64,000 nucleotides of DNA from Asterias rubens. Its lineage: Eukaryota > Echinodermata > Asteroidea > Forcipulatida > Asteriidae. Both the position numbers and the translations under genes were made by a program. This document shows positions 53,344 to 63,960 of the stretch, piece by piece; position 1 is the stretch's first letter, and each line of letters opens with the position of its first letter. Location: contig NC_047081.1 of assembly GCF_902459465.1 (NCBI RefSeq), forward strand, positions 8,833,883 through 8,897,882, given 5' to 3'. Under the pieces are notes generated by a model that did no database searches, was not told the origin of the DNA, and saw nothing but the letters and a program-made list of their open reading frames with translations.

Positions 53344-55326
53344 TCATTGCTGCATCAACAGCTTCATATGAAACAGCGCCCCCTGGAGGTGACCGGTTAT
53401 CACAAATTTTGAGATCGGCAAAAGGGTACCCTGTAATGGAAAAAAAAAAAAAAGATAAGATTGTAAATCAATTTGCATTTCACTATTTGGATTCAACCCA
53501 CAAATTTTGAAAGAATTGTTGAATAACTTTTTAAAAAGTGGCTGTTGTCTTTTATTCATATAACATGTATAACAGTTTGGAAATTTAGCCTTAAAAAAAT
53601 ACGTTTTGTCTACATGCATGAGGGACAGTGACATCAGGGGACAACTCAGCCATAACATCATTGACCGAGGACACCACTCGAAATAGAAGAAAGAAGCGAC
53701 TAAAAATTGAACTCACCCTGAATAAGTAGCTCCTTCGACTGGAATACACTCTCATCGTGACCTTTGACATTCCAGGTCGTTCATCTTCATTGACCTCGAT
53801 GACAACGGTAGGATGAAGAAACTCCATGTCAATGGTCAACGCAAGAAGGCTGCCCGGTTTGTACGACTGCACGACGGTGTGGTATCGTTTGAGCCCTATA
53901 GGGACTGACATGTGCATGTGGAATGTCTTACCGACGCCAAGAGACGAGTCGTCAAGTGGTACTATCCGCTTGATGATGCCCGTCCACTGCGAGAAGAAAG
54001 TGTTATTCATATTACAATGAGTACAAGGAGAATAAAAGAAATAAGACTGTACAATAATTTAATAATATTACAAGAAACTTATAAAGTGCAGTATTGCAAC
54101 AAAACAGCCTTAAAGTGCTGCGCACTAATACAAAGCAAGATAAAAAAGACAAAAGTCAATAGCAGAAAAATTGATAAAAAGTTACATCATTACATATTAG
54201 GCCTACAGAAGATAACCAATAATAATATTAACCAATAATATATATATATCAATAATAATAAACTATTAATATATATATTATAATAATAAACCGTTTTTTA
54301 TATAGCACATAACACCTAGTGATAAAACATGTCTCTATGCGCTGTGGAGAAAATAAAGACAACGAAATACAAATACAAGATGTACAAATACAAGATAGAA
54401 AATGTACTGATAGGGTATCAAACAAAAATGCATGAATAAAATGTTAAATAAGAGCGTCTTCAAAGCAATCATTAACTCATCATAGAATTCATAATTTTTC
54501 AGATAATCTGGGAGATTATTCATCAAGGTTGAGGCAGTGTCAGCGAAGCTGCGTTCACCGTATGACCTGGAAAAAACTAAGAATCGCACACTCTTGGGCA
54601 ATATCATAAAAGGGGTGAAAATACTGGAAAACAGAAAAATGCTAAAAGACATCAGCAGCACAAAGAAAGCGGTTATTATGATCACATTATTAATAATAAT
54701 AATAAAAAAAACCTTCCTAGTGCCCTTAACCAGAAACAGGGTCCTTAGAAGGTGTTTTGAGGTTAAATATTAGGCCACATTAAGAAATACTGACCATTTT
54801 AAGATTTAAACAGATTAAGAATATAATGAAGATTACAAACATCCAATTATTGACATTACTCTATCATTATGTTGTTTGGGTAATGAAACCAAGTATGCCT
54901 CATAAGAGAACTTAACCTTTTGCAGACTATTCAACTCTGTTTAATCATCACAAAATAACCAGGGAATGCTATTAATGGTCAAGTGTCTTGCTCGAAAGGA
55001 CACAAGTACCACGACCGGGACTCAAACCCCACACTCTGCTGATCAGAAACACCAGAGCTCGAGTGCTCCGGTGCTCTTAACTGCTCGGCCACGGTGACAT
55101 TGCACCACAAAATCATTTCAATTTTATAAACTAACAAAAAAACCATAGTTACCTCCGGGTAGTTGAATACATCTGACATAAATTTGAAAACATCTTCTGG
55201 TGATCGTGCTACAACAGCTTTCTCTTGAACAATAAGAGGATCGTAGTCTAACTCAACTTGGTATAGAACGGCAATCGCTGTAAGCACAATCAACATGCCA
55301 ACCTGGGTAGAACTAAACACGGCCAT
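53344..55326 (-). CDS. Small SRPBCC/START-like protein with N-terminal hydrophobic segment
   Basis: Three coding exons on the minus strand, 55153-55326, 53717-53986 and 53344-53430, keep phase 0 at both joints and encode 176 residues. Residues about 10-23 (GMLIVLTAIAVLYQ) are hydrophobic, a signal peptide or anchor. RSPEDVFKFMSDVFNYPE joined to WTGIIKRIVPLDD is the usual start of an SRPBCC (polyketide-cyclase/START-like) ligand-binding fold, followed by strand-rich sequence (VGKTFHMHMSVPIGLKRY). Exon 3 would supply the long C-terminal helix. A 5'UTR exon with a strong GTAAGTATG donor is at about 56437-56480, so the gene is divergent from TMA16. The ligand is unknown. Exon 3 is the least certain part. 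Confidence 0.6.
54270..54720 (-). mobile_element. LINE 3' end in SRPBCC intron 1 (minus)
   Basis: The minus frame reads SYGERSFADTASTLMNNLPD and YDELMIALKTLLF, a LINE reverse-transcriptase C-terminus with changes; the tail TATATAAAAAACGG and (TTA)n end near 54270. The window's last 40 bases resemble its AATACAAATACAAGATGTAC segment. Confidence 0.75.
54975..55107 (-). mobile_element. SINE head in SRPBCC intron 1 (minus)
   Basis: Minus strand: CGTGGCCGAGCAGTTAAGAG then GGTTTGAGTCCCGGTCGTGG. Confidence 0.8.
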
Positions 55327-55439
55327 GGTGAGGCTAGCCAGCTGTCTATCTGTAAAAGAAATAATGACAATGATCAACAACAAAAAGCAAGCTTAGCGTC
55401 CTACCTTATTTTAAAAAAAAAACAATTAGGGAACATTTT

Positions 55440-55850
55440 TTTTTTTAAGACACTGGGCTAATTTTCAACAACAAAAATGTTCATCCAAGGTTGTTAAAAA
55501 TGTATCCTTTTTTTCCGAAAAAAAAAGAAGAAAACAAAAAGGAGCCAGCCTCTAAAACAGGAAGCGGGCGGAGATACTTTTTTATTTTGGCCCAAGGAAA
55601 AGAGACTTTTTCAGGGAGGAGAATTTTGTTGAAGTGTTTTTTGACAAGTGTTAACAGCTGATACTTCACAGAACAGAGGTGACAAAGGCAATTGGCTCCA
55701 TGCCCCCTGGTCAATGCCTTGGTGCCCTTGAAAATGAAATGCCTCAGTAGAAATTTCCAAATTCCTCATAGGTTGCCCTTTACCAAAGGAGAAAATGCCT
55801 TGGTGCCGTTGCCCTTTCAAAAACGAAGTATAGAGGCCTGGATCTAGAGG
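55440..55850 (-). repeat. Repeats matching 21110-21330 and family C (minus)
   Basis: 55440-55620 matches 21110-21330; 55640-55850 is inverted family C (GCCTTGGTGCCCTTGAAAAT, CCTTGGTGCCGTTGCCCTTT). Confidence 0.55.
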
Positions 55851-55991
55851 GGGCTACCAAATATCCCTCCTAATATCTGGATCCCAGCAGTGTCAGCTAT
55901 TTTCACAGCAATGGTTATGGTTAGGGCCTAGGCCGCCTAAGCTGTCACCCCTGACTTTTTCAGAAATATACGGTTTTATATACCCTTCAAC

Positions 55992-56017
55992 CATGGAGGT
56001 AGAATTCTACCTCCATG
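55992..56017. repeat. 26-bp perfect palindrome
   Basis: Built from CATGGAGGTAGAA and its complement. The half-site ATGGAGGTAGAATTAGA also occurs at 28610-28626 and 57309-57325. Confidence 0.85.
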
Positions 56018-56436
56018 CTTCAACCAACAATTATTATTTTATTATAAAAGTATTGGATAACTATCCGCCCTAATTTGTTTGCTAACCAACTGCAACCACT
56101 GTGCAACCATTACATAAATATTTTGATATGGTTTAATATGGTTGGCATTCAGGTCATTATTTTTACAAAGGGAAAAAAATCAATAACAACACTGGACCTG
56201 ACGACTCACTCTCATCAGCAGCTTGCTTGCAGTGCCAGTTCGAGTCAAATATATAAAATAATAATTAAAATATTCTCTAATTTGAATTGATGCTTTCACC
56301 CCTGAAATTTTTATAAAAAACATAATATCCGTATGCAAAATATAGTTTACTCAACTCTGGACAATACTAATGGTAATGTTTTTAGATTATTTAATTAATC
56401 TAGGTGCATTTTGTCATAGCAAAATTTCATACTTAC

Positions 56437-56724
56437 AACAAAAACCGCCAGGTAGGTTTTCAGCAATGTTGGTGAAGAGCGCCACCTATCGACAACTTAC
56501 TATCGATTAATTTTTTTAAGCACCCCTATCTTTATATAAATTTAAATAAACACATTTTCTAAATAATTTCCCAAGTCGATTAATTAATTACTTTATATTC
56601 TTAATTTCAAACTATGTAATGTTTTATTGTTGCACCAATGAAATTTATTTTAATAAATGAGGGAATTTTGAGGCAGTAAAACTTCTCAGGTACTTTTTTT
56701 TAGACAAACTTGAGTGGTCTACAA
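56437..56724. promoter_or_regulatory. Divergent promoter of the SRPBCC gene and TMA16
   Basis: On the minus strand GGTGGCGCT (56479-56487) is followed by a short leader and a strong donor (TGTT then GTAAGTATG, GT at 56436-56435). On the plus strand a YY1-like ATGGCTGCGCCCAT at 56724-56737 marks the TMA16 leader. About 240 bp of AT-rich, repeat-free DNA lie between. Start sites are inferred from motifs and splice sites only. Confidence 0.5.
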
Positions 56725-56878
56725 TGGCTGCGCCCATCTCTTGAATCTTGTGCGTGTGTGTTGCTGGTGTATTTGCTGATTGTTCTTCGTTCGGTCAATT
56801 TATGTGTTTTATGAACTGTGAATTCTTCAGCCAGTTCTCTTTATATACTGCTCGGATCCTACTGCTCATCACATAATG
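56724..56878 (+). promoter_or_regulatory. TMA16: TMA16 leader with two upstream ORFs
   Basis: An upstream ORF of six codons starts at 56724 (MAAPIS). A second of 24 codons starts at 56802 and its TAA overlaps the main ATG (TAATG, 56874-56878). The transcription start is not known, so the first ORF may lie at or before it. Confidence 0.5.
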
Positions 56879-59715
56879 GTAAGTGTTGGGTGTAAATATC
56901 TCTAAAGTCTAAAAAAGAAATGCAGTGACTTGACTCGACTTTTTGAGTCATTATTGTTGATAAAGAAGGGTGCGTTCGTTTAGCTCCCCTGGATCGACCC
57001 CGGTGCGTGGCGTTTTTTTTACCAGGACGAACGTGGGTAATTATCTGCACACACTCGTCCTGGGAAAAGAAAACCGCCACACACCGGGGTCGACCCAGGG
57101 AAGCGACCCTAAACGAACGAACCCTGAGTGAGTGACAAATTGATTATTGTCTATTAATATTATTTACAGAGGACAGACCACAGACTGCGTGCATGCAGAC
57201 CACACCATGGACATGATCATCCATGTTGGACACACTGACAATTCATTTCATGTCTTTTATTAAATGTTTGTTTGTGAATCTTACTCTTATTTTAGGCTAT
57301 ATTGAATAATGGAGGTAGAATTAGAAATCATGAATGGAATATCAAAATCAAATGAATTCATGTTGTCGTGTTTTTAAATTGGAACTGGGCCCAATATCAG
57401 GGCGCTGCTTACCGTGCACAAGCAAGCAGTCATCAAAGAATCAGCGCTTGTGAAAGCAGGGATTTCCGCGCAGTCCTACTTAATTAAAGCTAAAACTAGT
57501 AAAAGCCGGCAACACGCCGACAATTAATTTTCAAATACCTCAAAAACAGCAAATAAACCAAAGACTTATTGAAACTATGTGTGCTTTAAATAATATATAA
57601 ACAGATATGTATAAATGTAATGGCAAAACTTCACAAAAAGTCTGAATTTTTAACCAGAAAAAAAAAACTTTACAAGGAGAGCGGTCGGATCGGAGGCCAT
57701 CTTGGCTTAAAAACCGTGTTTCGACCAGTCCATGGTGGGGTAAGATAAGATGGATTTAAGATAAGATGGATTTTGTTGCCCTGGCAGACCCCGGCCCAGG
57801 CAAACGTTCTTACTGTACATACCAATGACCATGGTGTTTGGTGACCCTTTTTTCACCCTTTAATTTAATGTTTTCACAGCCGAAGTCAGGAAAGGTCAAG
57901 GCCAAGCTTGTCAAGCAGGTCAAAGTATTACATCCGAATAGCCGGAAGGCCATGAAGATCACTGGAGGAGTTATGCGGAAGGACAGAATCGGAAGGTATA
58001 ATTTTTTTGACAGACAGGATTGTCTCTACACCACTATGAATTCAGAGAGAGGAATGGAAAAATGAAATGCCACTCGAAATAAACCATCATTTGAATAAAT
58101 ATTGGCAAGTCATGGGTAACCCAGGGGTTGCACAAAGTTAAAATAAATAATAAACAAAAAACAGAGTCAAATAACAAACAAGTGAGAGGTGTTCAAAACA
58201 TTTGCTTTGAAATAAATTAGTTTTGAACTTGTCTAGATTCTAATAAAGTAATTAAATAGTGAGCTAAGCAGACTAAAAAGGGGATTAACCTGTGAAAAAA
58301 AAAGCAAAGGCAAAGACAAGAAGGGTATTGGTAGTTTCCTTCTTGGATGTTCAGACCATGGGCTTTTCATGATATTTTAATTATTTCTTTTTGTTCCCCT
58401 TTTCTTTAGAGTTCACAATGAGACGTCGTTAAAGATGGGAATCCTAGTGGAAAAACTGTCCTGGTTTCATGAGAACCTTGATCCAGAGAAAACGGAGTAC
58501 AGCAGACTAGATCTCAGCCAGATGATGGAGAGGTAATGATTATCCTCACGGGCGAAACATTATATCTTGTCTCTCTATTGTAGGGTGTCGTGGCCAAACG
58601 GATAAGAGCGCTGAACTCGAGCTCTGGGGTTTCTGTTCAGCAGAGTCTGAGTTCGAATCCCGGTTGTGACATTGGTGTCCGTGAGCAAGACCCTTAACAA
58701 CGAGCTTCCCTCGACCCTGGGGTAAAATGGGTACCTGTGTGGGCAGAGATGGTTTTCACGAGACTTTACGGCTCTGAATAATTCGTTTTTAAAACCCATT
58801 GTGTCTCTTTTGCCGGTAGATCATTCTTTTGTATATGGACCCAGAATCTGAAACAAGAGAGATACCACCTCACTGCATACATTCAAGACACTCCTGAAAG
58901 CTCACCTGTTTCAGGAAGTGTATCATGAATTATCCTGTTTGTGCCCATGCATCAGTGCCTTAGAGCAAACCTTTGATTTTGGCGCTTTATAAATTTCTTT
59001 TGATTGTTTGTTTGTGATTGAACAGTTACTTGCACCGTTTTGACGAGGAGCTGGAACAGATTGACATCATTCAGGGAATGAAGTCAAGAAAAGGAAGACA
59101 GCACGCAGCAAGAGAAGACGTTATCAGAACAACGATGACATCGGAAGAGAATCTGTTCAATACGTGTGGCTTAGGTGGGTTTGTGCAGAGTGGTAGTCTT
59201 GGCCCAAGATGTCAGTGAGCGAAAGTGGATAGTGTAGTGGGCTCATTTTAAGACCTCGCACGCGAGGTCTCAAGATCAATTTAAATATTTTTACCGAGGA
59301 ATTACTTCAGAAGGAAGCCGTTTCTCACAATGTTTTATACTATCAACAGCTCTCCATTGCTCGTTACCATGTAAGTTTTTATGCTAACAATTATTTTTGA
59401 GTAATTACCAATAGTGTCCAGTACCTTTAACCCAGGCCTGATGTAGGAGCAAGGTCCATTATCCTTGCATCTTTGTCAGAGTGACTTATGATACAAAATC
59501 CAAATATTTGATCTTATTACATATATTTAATGCCATCAGAAGCCCCGGATTTAACAGACAAGAAAACTCTGGGAATTTTCCTAGAATGGGACGGTACAGC
59601 CAGACACGTAAACCTCATCAAAATGAGGAAAGTCACTTCTATAAAAACCAGCTCCAAGAAGGAAGATTCCAAGACGACGTCAAGAAGTAGAAAGGAAACA
59701 GAGGGGGATCGGTAG
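56876..59715 (+). CDS. TMA16: Translation machinery-associated protein 16 (ribosome biogenesis factor)
   Basis: TMA16 binds pre-60S ribosomal particles in the nucleus or nucleolus. Five coding parts, 56876-56878, 57880-57995, 58410-58532, 59026-59174 and 59540-59715, join in phase to 188 residues (human protein about 203). Recognisable segments are the MPK start, VKVLHPNSRKAMKIT, LVEKLSWFHENLDPEKTEYS, YLHRFDEELEQID, GRQHAAREDVIRTTM and LGIFLEWDGTARHVN then LIKMRKV, all in the order seen in human TMA16. The first coding exon holds only the start codon, immediately followed by GTAAGT. The C-terminus is Lys/Ser-rich and basic, unlike the acidic human end. Confidence 0.92.
56968..57124. mobile_element. 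TMA16: 157-bp foldback MITE in TMA16 intron 1
   Basis: GGGTGCGTTCGTTTAG and CGACCCCGGTGCGTGGCG are mirrored by CGCCACACACCGGGGTCG and CTAAACGAACGAACCC: arms of about 50 bp. Confidence 0.85.
57387..57475 (+). mobile_element. GGGCCCAAT-type MITE fragment
   Basis: GGGCCCAATATCAGGGCGCT and AGAATCAGCGCTTGTGAAAG resemble the left half of 11739-11987. Confidence 0.6.
58583..58780 (+). mobile_element. SINE type I head in TMA16 intron 3
   Basis: TGTCGTGGCCAAACGGATAA, GAGTTCGAATCCCGG and GGGTAAAATGGGTACC; 50 bp after the exon end. Confidence 0.82.
58815..59015 (+). mobile_element. LINE 3' end in TMA16 intron 3
   Basis: One frame reads TTSLHTFKTLLKAHLFQEVY, the end of a LINE reverse transcriptase, followed by GGCGCTTTATAAATTTCTTT. 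It ends 10 bp before the exon 4 acceptor. Confidence 0.75.
59252..59430 (-). mobile_element. MITE-A half in TMA16 intron 4
   Basis: AGACCTCGCACGCGAGGTCT then the reverse family order to GTGTCCAGTACCTTTAA. Confidence 0.8.
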
Positions 59716-59790
59716 CAAAGGAGTAAAAGAGCAAGGTATCTGAAAAAAAAAATATATAAAAATAAAAAATAAATCACAAACAAACCACAG
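59716..59790 (+). other. TMA16: TMA16 3'UTR with polyadenylation signals
   Basis: Two AATAAA hexamers lie at 59761-59766 and 59768-59773, within 60 bp of the stop codon, so the 3'UTR is probably very short. Confidence 0.55.
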
Positions 59791-60768
59791 AATACTTTCC
59801 GATTTTGTTAAACTATTTTAATATCCAACTTAACGCCCAATTATATTTGTAAGGCAAAACAAAAATTACACATATATCGAGGTTATTGAGAATTTGCAAA
59901 TATAAATAACTTTGTTAAAGACAGTATGAGCAGACTGGTAGTTGTAGTAGCCCAACACATGTATTACAAAGGTTTTAATATGGAATGGAGTCTGTGGTAC
60001 CAGACAGACCTCCTGAAGAAATGGAATAAAAACTGGAAAACACTTGCTTTTTGTTCAAAGTGTGAAGTCAGTAAACAGCACAATTTTCTGAATATTCATA
60101 CATTTTTTTTAAAAGATTTGTTTCCATTAATACCGTTTAAATACAATTAAATTACTTTATTATTTTGCTTTAACGGATTGAATTTGTTCCTTGAAATAAC
60201 TCCCAGAAAAATGGTTAAATACATATAAAAAATATATATTATATTTGTCAAAAACACCGAAAAACATGTAATATTAATTATTTACAGAGAAATAATTTAC
60301 AATTTAGTTTGGGGTTAAACATCGCAAAGATTCATCCAGATTTCAAGGATGCAAAAATTGGGTTTTTAGTGAAACTATTTCTTTTGTGTTCCGAAAAACA
60401 AATCTGTCCGAAAGTTAATGAAATGAAATTGTGAGAACATGTCTGCATTTTAATCTAAATTTATGGTAGTAAATTAGTTATATAGGCTGAGCAATGGTAT
60501 CAATAATTGCATCTGCCACTATGCAAACTAAAATCAAGATCTGCTGCTTTTGTCGAAAGAGAAAATGAAATAAAATGAGTTGAATGTCTGTTTCAAACAA
60601 AAATTACAATACGATAAAATTCTTACCCATTCTTAACGTGTTGACCAAAAACAAATTTACCATAATTAGTCTTAAACCATGACCTTACAAGAACCCCAAA
60701 GACATTATTAGTGGTTTAGATTAAACCACACACTTACTATGTACAGTTGTATAGTCCACTACAGGACC

Positions 60769-61117
60769 AAATTTCATAGAGCTGCTTTTTAAAGCACAAA
60801 AAGTAGCGTAGCATAACAAAAAATTATGCTCGGCACAATAAGGTAACCAACCAAAGTACTATTTCACATGCACCATTTGTGACTGGTATCCTGCTCATTA
60901 TTGCTCAGCAGAGAAATGTTAAGCACTATTCTCTGCTTAAGCAGCTCTATGAAATTAGAGCTGCTTAAGCACAAATTTCTGCTTAGCGGGTATGAGTAGG
61001 AAACCAGCCATTTGACAGTCAGACATGGAAGTTTGGCTGGTAACTGTATTCTGATAAGCACAATTTTGTTGTGCTTAGCAACTTTTTGTGCATAAACAGC
61101 TCTCTGGAATAAGACCA
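60769..61117. mobile_element. Two MITE-G copies joined head to tail
   Basis: First copy 60769-60955 (GACCAAATTTCATAGAGCTG to AGCTCTATGAAATTAG); the second follows directly (GAGCTGCTTAAGCACAAA) to AACAGCTCTCTGGAATAAGA. Confidence 0.75.
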
Positions 61118-61350
61118 TACTCTCGTCAAAATCTCAAAATAAATCTCAACTGCAAATTGGTTTGTGCAGAACGACTTGCAAAATCTAACCGGAAATATTG
61201 GTTTTGAAAAGATCTGCAGTATTTGATATAAAGGAGAGCACATACTGAAGTATAAATCACAATTTTTCATCATACTATGCAATTCAAAAAATGGAAGAGC
61301 AAATTTAAATAGTAAAAACACCCACTGAATTTTATATTTTGTTCTATTAT

Positions 61351-61722
61351 TTAAAGACACTAGACACCTTTGGTAATTGTCGAAGGCCAGTCTTCTCACT
61401 TGGTGTATCTCAACATGCACAAAATAACAAACCTGTGGAAATTGGTTGTCGAATGTGCGAGGTAATAATGGAAGAAAAAACACCTTTTCACACGAAGTTA
61501 AGTGCTTTCAGATGCTTGATTTCAGGACCTCAAAATCTAACTCTGAGGTCTCGAAATCAAATTTGTGGAAAATTACTTTGTTTAAAATTACTTCTTTCTC
61601 GAAAACTACGTTACTTCAGAGGGAGCCATTTCTCACAATGTTTTATACAATGTACTATCAACAGCTCTCTGATGCTTGTTACCAAGTAAGTTTTAATGCT
61701 AACAATTATTTTGAGCAATTAA
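61351..61722 (-). mobile_element. MITE-A (reverse)
   Basis: TTAAAGACACTAGACACCTT at the left and a right end broken after AACAATTATTTTGAGCAATT. Confidence 0.85.
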
Positions 61723-62980
61723 GCACTACTTTTCTTTGTCACCATTTCTTGAAACACTTAACGATCGAGTGAAAGACATATATATTGAAAAAAAACATAA
61801 AAAATACTTTGTGGTTTCTACAGAAAGTACAATTCGTTACAGCATTTTTTTTTAATGTGTTATTAAAGATCAAATGTTGCCCAGTATTTTATTTTTTCTT
61901 TCCACTTGTATTGTACCCACCGTTTGACACAAACACATGTACACTACAGTCGCATTATTAAAATTAGTAAAACATGTACAATAATATACACAAATATTTT
62001 ACAAAAAGTACCCGAGACATAATAAAAGACGTTTCCAAAAAGAGCTAACAAGACGACAAAACGGTTTCACAGATTCACTCAGACAGTAGAAATAAGATCA
62101 AACTTTTTTTGTTTTTTGGGATATTGTTAAATGTCAATTGTATCTAGGGCTGTGGACAAAAACATGAGGCATCACTTTCCGACTCGTGTGTTTGACAGTG
62201 AATGAGATTCGACAGAACAGACAGTGTTGAATAACCACTTTGTTGCTATGAAAGTCGCCATTTTGTTGGGCAAACCATATGCGCGTCCAAATACGTACAT
62301 GTACATCAATGACGCACGCAGAATTCCCAGTTTGATTTCTGCGGCACATCAAGCCCACACACACACACGCACGCGTGCAAAGATGCCATGTTGTAGGGCA
62401 GATATTTGAACGGTGACATCATATTCAATACGGTCCTATTGCTGGAACCTGAAAACACGGAGTGCACAAACCAGGAGTAGTTGACTGACTAATCTTCCTT
62501 CTTCCAAATCAAGTCAAGGTTTTGCCATGTGCAAGCTATCATATCGGTTGACACGCATGGAGTGCGTGCCGACAGGTCCAAATTTTGATTGATACACTTT
62601 TCACCAAAATTGCACTGTAGAAGTCTTAAAACCAAGATAAACACAAAGTAGCGAACGTTCCAAAGGTCACGTTTCAAAACAGCGTGCTGAGGCCGAACGA
62701 CCAAACATAAAAAACAACCTGTCCAGTTTTGAAAAACCATGTGGAGAACCCTGTAACTCCCGGCATTATTTCTTACTTTTTTAGTATTAACAACCAGCAT
62801 TTCCAAGTACATACCAATCTTCATTTCCTCTCCAATTTCTATGCCCCCCCCCCTCCCCTAAAAGGTGAAACTACCTCTCAAGAACTACTTAAAAATCATG
62901 TTTTTGGTGCCTGAACTTAAAAACAAGAATTTTCAAATCATTCTTATATTGCATTGTCGTCTTGTTGAACTAAGCACCTT

Positions 62981-63013
<33 letters not shown>

Positions 63014-63045
63014 ATAGAAAATTCTCCTCTCTTCAGTCCTAGGCT

Positions 63046-63186
63046 AGATTTCACTAAGCAATAAAATCCATCATAAGACGATTTGTCAGTAATACCATAA
63101 TTTGTATTGTGACATCTCACTTTACTAAGCAACCACGATTGACTTGCAGTTAAGATCAATCTTAGCTCTTTGTGAAATCGGCCCCT
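63046..63186. mobile_element. MITE-D relative beside the kinase exon
   Basis: GGCTAGATTTCACTAAGCAA and GCTCTTTGTGAAATCGGCCC form inverted ends like 12673-12836. It lies 67 bp from the stop codon, so probably within the 3'UTR. Confidence 0.6.
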
Positions 63187-63253
63187 GTAGTCGTTTCTTT
63201 ATTTTCCTGATTCCAAGACGTTAAGACGTCTTGAGCAGTATTAAGAGAAGATC

Positions 63254-63349
63254 TTAGAAGTTCTCATCCCATCCAGAAAGCTCATCAGGAGGGACTTCAA
63301 GATCTTTGCCGTAATTATCAAAGTTACTTGCATCGTCACAGGATCGTAT
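63254..63349 (-). CDS. cGMP-dependent protein kinase, last coding exon
   Basis: A 96-bp exon with a CAG acceptor encodes IRSCDDASNFDNYGKD, then LEVPPDELSGWDENF and a stop (TAA at 63256-63254). The D-x-SNFD motif and the PPD--SGWD-F ending are those of the AGC-kinase C-terminal tail of PKG (human PKG1 has DTSNFD and SGWDIDF). The catalytic and cGMP-binding exons must lie to the right of the window. The gene converges on TMA16. Which PKG paralogue this is cannot be told from this exon. Confidence 0.85.
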   Translation of the reverse strand: MRSCDDASNFDNYGKDLEVPPDELSGWDENF

Positions 63350-63771
63350 CTGAGAACAAAACACAAATATTCACCAGAGAGTGGAATTAGTAAAAGTGTA
63401 CGATTCTGATTCTTTATGTAACAAACAATAATTACTTATTTAGTTATTTATTTTAATTTACGTACTATATATTGATAACCAACAGGGTTTAACTGTCACT
63501 AACAGATACCATCATGTAAGAATCAAGAAAGCATTAACAAACATTCTTGAATATTTAAACTTAATATTTAAATGTTTGTGAAAACCATAGCAAAAGCAAA
63601 ACAAATTAATGGTCTGACAGTTCTAGTCTTTTTTGAAGGCTAAATGACAACAGAACAAACATGAACAGGCAACTAAGTGTAACAAAAGCAATGAAGTAGA
63701 ACAAAAGTCAGAAAGCACACAGCAAAAAAACAAAGGGTAAACAAAACACGTGAAAATATATAAACAAGGTA
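63350..63771. other. Kinase intron, nothing recognised
   Basis: AT-rich sequence after the last-exon acceptor; no other exon was recognised up to the window end. Confidence 0.5.
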
Positions 63772-63960
63772 AAATTATATAGAAGTATAAAATAACATTT
63801 AAAAAGATAAATATACAAGTCAACAATAATATGCAAATCAACCATTGAAATGACCTAAACTTATGGGTATACAAATTATATAGAAGAAATATAGAATACA
63901 ATTTTAAAAGATAAATATACAAGTCAACAATATGCAAATCAACCATTGAAATGACCTAAA
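63772..63960. repeat. Tandem duplication, about 101-bp unit
   Basis: AAATTATATAGAAG through CATTGAAATGACCTAAA occurs at 63772-63860 and 63873-63960 with small indels. Confidence 0.88.

Larger units (their letters stand above)
59790..63253. other. Convergent gap: TMA16 end to kinase 3'UTR
   Basis: AT-rich DNA without a recognised gene. Part of its right side must be kinase 3'UTR, but no clear minus-strand polyadenylation signal was identified. It contains two GGCCC-type MITE pieces (60769-61117), one TTAA-type MITE (61351-61722), a short CA/CG stretch near 62350-62375, and poly-A at 62984-63012. Confidence 0.5.

Noticed and set aside
53591..53716. Read-through of SRPBCC exon 2 into VSSIFSRFFLLFRVV
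   Set aside because: A good GTGAGT donor follows FR, and the exon at 53344-53430 continues in phase with a better helix.
59926..60150. 74-codon frame after TMA16
   Set aside because: Downstream of the polyadenylation signals, no recognised domain, AT-rich end.
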